Of a stretch of 8,511 nt of DNA, positions 7,071 through 8,511 are shown one piece after another. Origin of the DNA: Candidatus Zixiibacteriota bacterium (GTDB taxonomy: Bacteria > Zixibacteria > MSB-5A5 > JAABVY01); assembly GCA_014730285.1 (NCBI GenBank), contig WJIM01000254.1, positions 1 to 8,511 of the forward strand. The letters are read 5' to 3'. Below the pieces are notes generated by a model. That model worked only from the letters and a program-made list of their open reading frames with translations. It did no database searches and was not told the origin of the DNA. The first letter of the stretch is position 1. Every line of letters begins with the position of its first letter. Both the position numbers and the translations under genes were made by a program.

Positions 7071-8511
7071 TTAACAATCGGTTTCGCCGTTTCCGTCAGT
7101 GTCACAGGGTTCAAAGCCTCCAATAAAGACATAATTGATAACCCAGACCGCATCGGAGACATTTACACTGCCATCGCAGTTTGCATCTCCCGACACTAAT
7201 GGATCGGGCGGCTGTCCACCGATAAAGACATAGTTTATGATCCAGACCGCATCGGAAACATTGACAGACTCATCGGCATTGGCATCGCCGCAGATATAGG
7301 GCAGACCTTCGAAATAAGCCCACAGGAGACCTGACCATTCACTTTCCGCATCATATTCGTCTTTGGCCTGAACCTTGATCCGGTAGGTGTCAGCTACATC
7401 CCAGCTATGGGAAGCGGAAGCTTCCGCACCTGAGGCGTACGGCCCTATCCAATCGCTTACCTCACCGTCATCCCAATCCCATCGGTACCACAACTGCTGT
7501 CCTTCCACATCTGTTGTGCTTGTGGTGTAGGTATATTCTGTCATCAAAAGACCGGCAGTTTCACCGGATGGGACAGAGGGCTTCTCCGGTTCCAGATTAA
7601 TAAACGTATTCAAAGTTGCGGAGACATCGACTGTTATCGTACCTTTCGAATTGAAAGTTAAGGATACGGAGAGATCGACTTCCGGAACCTGCCTTACCCC
7701 GACGACATCCATAAGAGTAGTATAGTAATTCGGATTCGAGTATCCGCCCACAAAGACCGTATCACCGCCGTCAAAATAGACGGTGGGAACTGCATGATTG
7801 TTTAAAGAGTCGCGCCTCGGCTGAACATTCGGTTCGCCGGCGCAAAGGGCAGTATAATGAAAGTTATAAGTACCTAAATTATAAATTGCATCTAACGCAG
7901 ACCGCGTTCCAGGGCAGGACGGTCAGCCATCCCATGTTGCTTCTTCAAGAAATACGGTATGCGTATATCCTCCCGCGACCTCATTATAGCCGGTTTCACC
8001 CGGTTCGGCGGCCGCGCAGGCATCTGCATGATAGGCCGTGAAGGGATCATCTACCGGGTATCCTGGCTGGATATAGCTGTATTGCGGAAAACCCTCCATA
8101 TGGTTGAATATCACGGCGATTACCTTGATATTGTCTTCATATATAGGATCATCAATGCCGTTCAGAGCCGGATCCCAGGAAACCGTCTTATTAAAGGGTA
8201 CCTGGTACTCCAGATTCAGGGCGGTGTCAATTGCAAAATCGAGAAATCCGAACTCATAATTATGTCCGGCATTGTCCCTATAACGAGACACAGGTTCGAC
8301 CACATAGACTTTCAATTGACAGAAATAAGGCGCTCGGCCGTCTGCTCCAATTTTAACTTGCTCCCCACCGATATCCGGCGCCTGTGCGGGCTGGCCCGAA
8401 ATACCCAGACCGACATCATCGAGTCTGGTCATTCCGGGGGACTCATCCGCAAATGCGGAACCGGTAAGAAACATGAAAATCGAAAGCAGAGCAACAAGCG
8501 CACACCTCAAA
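7071..8511 (-). CDS. Exported thioredoxin-fold selenoprotein (Omp28-like) with PKD-like domain and dockerin; 5' end cut
   Basis: Read as one frame with TGA at 7923-7925 as selenocysteine, this gives about 479 residues, counting a TTG at 8510 as residue 1. The true start may lie beyond the window, because the signal peptide (ALVALLSIFMFLTGSAFA, cleavage near residue 21) lacks a normal basic start. Residues about 62-183 resemble the N-terminal part of Omp28-related proteins. Residues about 184-265 are a thioredoxin-like domain: strand THTVFLEEAT, active site WDG-Sec196-P-S-Cys199-PG in a helix start, and a cis-proline AVPTVYFDGG at 240-249. Residues about 307-399 form a PKD-like domain (WDWDDG, SHSW, YRIKVQAKDEY), and residues about 406-466 a double type I dockerin. 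The frame is open for 283 codons after the TGA, with homology continuing directly. It is probably an extracytoplasmic disulfide or peroxide-handling oxidoreductase attached through its dockerin. The alternative is a Cys-to-stop pseudogene, which the hairpin after the TGA argues against. Confidence 0.85.
7887..7916 (-). promoter_or_regulatory. Bacterial SECIS element
   Basis: In the mRNA, AACGC (7908-7904) and GCGUU (7898-7894) form a perfect 5-bp stem capped by the pentaloop GGUCU (7903-7899). The loop begins 19 bases after the UGA. Below the stem two unpaired G, then U-A and C-G pairs, a small internal loop and a UGC/GCA stem (7916-7914 with 7889-7887) extend it. The E. coli fdhF SECIS has the same GGUCU in its apical loop, 18 bases after its UGA. 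Bacterial SECIS rules ask for a small apical loop with a G in the first two positions, about 16-37 bases from the UGA; both hold. It would be bound by the elongation factor SelB. Confidence 0.85.
7923..7925 (-). other. In-frame TGA, probable selenocysteine codon (Sec196)
   Basis: The TGA replaces the first cysteine of a thioredoxin CxxC motif: upstream VFLEEATWDG, downstream PSCPGTRSALDAIY. Related proteins commonly read LEEFTxTWCxxC at this spot. The codon before is GGC and the next base is C (TGAC), the same following base as in E. coli fdhF. Replacement of a redox cysteine by Sec, giving UxxC, is the commonest arrangement in known thiol-oxidoreductase selenoproteins. Confidence 0.85.

Noticed and set aside
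7923..7925. TGA as a simple nonsense mutation making two pseudogene fragments
   Set aside because: The stop falls exactly on a redox cysteine position, the downstream frame is intact for 283 codons, and a SECIS-like hairpin with a GGUCU loop follows at the right distance.

Overview
The window looks like chromosomal DNA from an uncultivated Gram-negative bacterium. Zixibacteria or a related candidate phylum is the best guess. The reasons are moderate GC, secreted proteins built from thrombospondin type 3, PKD-like and dockerin modules, and the recurring dockerin core NVSDAVxxINYVFIGG. The lineage call is inference. Both edges cut through genes.

Left part, + strand (1-1259): the 3' end of a YVTN-type beta-propeller gene is followed closely by a broken subtilisin-like protease gene. 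The protease keeps its signal peptide, part of its propeptide, the catalytic-serine segment and a C-terminal dockerin. It carries an amber stop, has lost most of the catalytic core and changes frame, so it is a pseudogene. A strong hairpin terminator (1292-1320) separates it from the convergent gene on the - strand.

Middle, - strand (1342-4185): a secreted gingipain-like (family C25) cysteine peptidase with about 12 thrombospondin type 3 calcium-binding repeats and a terminal dockerin. Upstream of it, also on the - strand, are two genes that probably form an operon: an aminoglycoside-phosphotransferase-fold kinase (5780-6910) and then a three-domain SAM-dependent C-methyltransferase (4505 to 5674, or 5713 if it starts at an in-frame ATT). 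They look like small-molecule or sugar tailoring enzymes; no substrate can be read from the sequence. Both have unusual translation starts.

Right part, - strand (7071-8511, 5' end cut): the most notable gene. A simple ORF scan splits it at a TGA (7923-7925) into two ORFs that are in the same frame. The TGA sits exactly where the first cysteine of a thioredoxin CxxC motif is expected (WDG-TGA-PSC). Nineteen nucleotides after it is a perfect 5-bp hairpin with a GGUCU loop, closely resembling the Escherichia coli fdhF SECIS element. I read it as one exported selenoprotein: signal peptide, Omp28-like N-terminal region, thioredoxin fold with a UxxC active site, PKD-like domain, dockerin. This is the likely undescribed element of the window.

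Overall, three exported proteins (one dead) carry the same type of double dockerin tail, so they probably share a surface or complex attachment mechanism. No cohesin or anchoring partner is present here. I see no tRNA, rRNA, CRISPR array, insertion sequence or origin.
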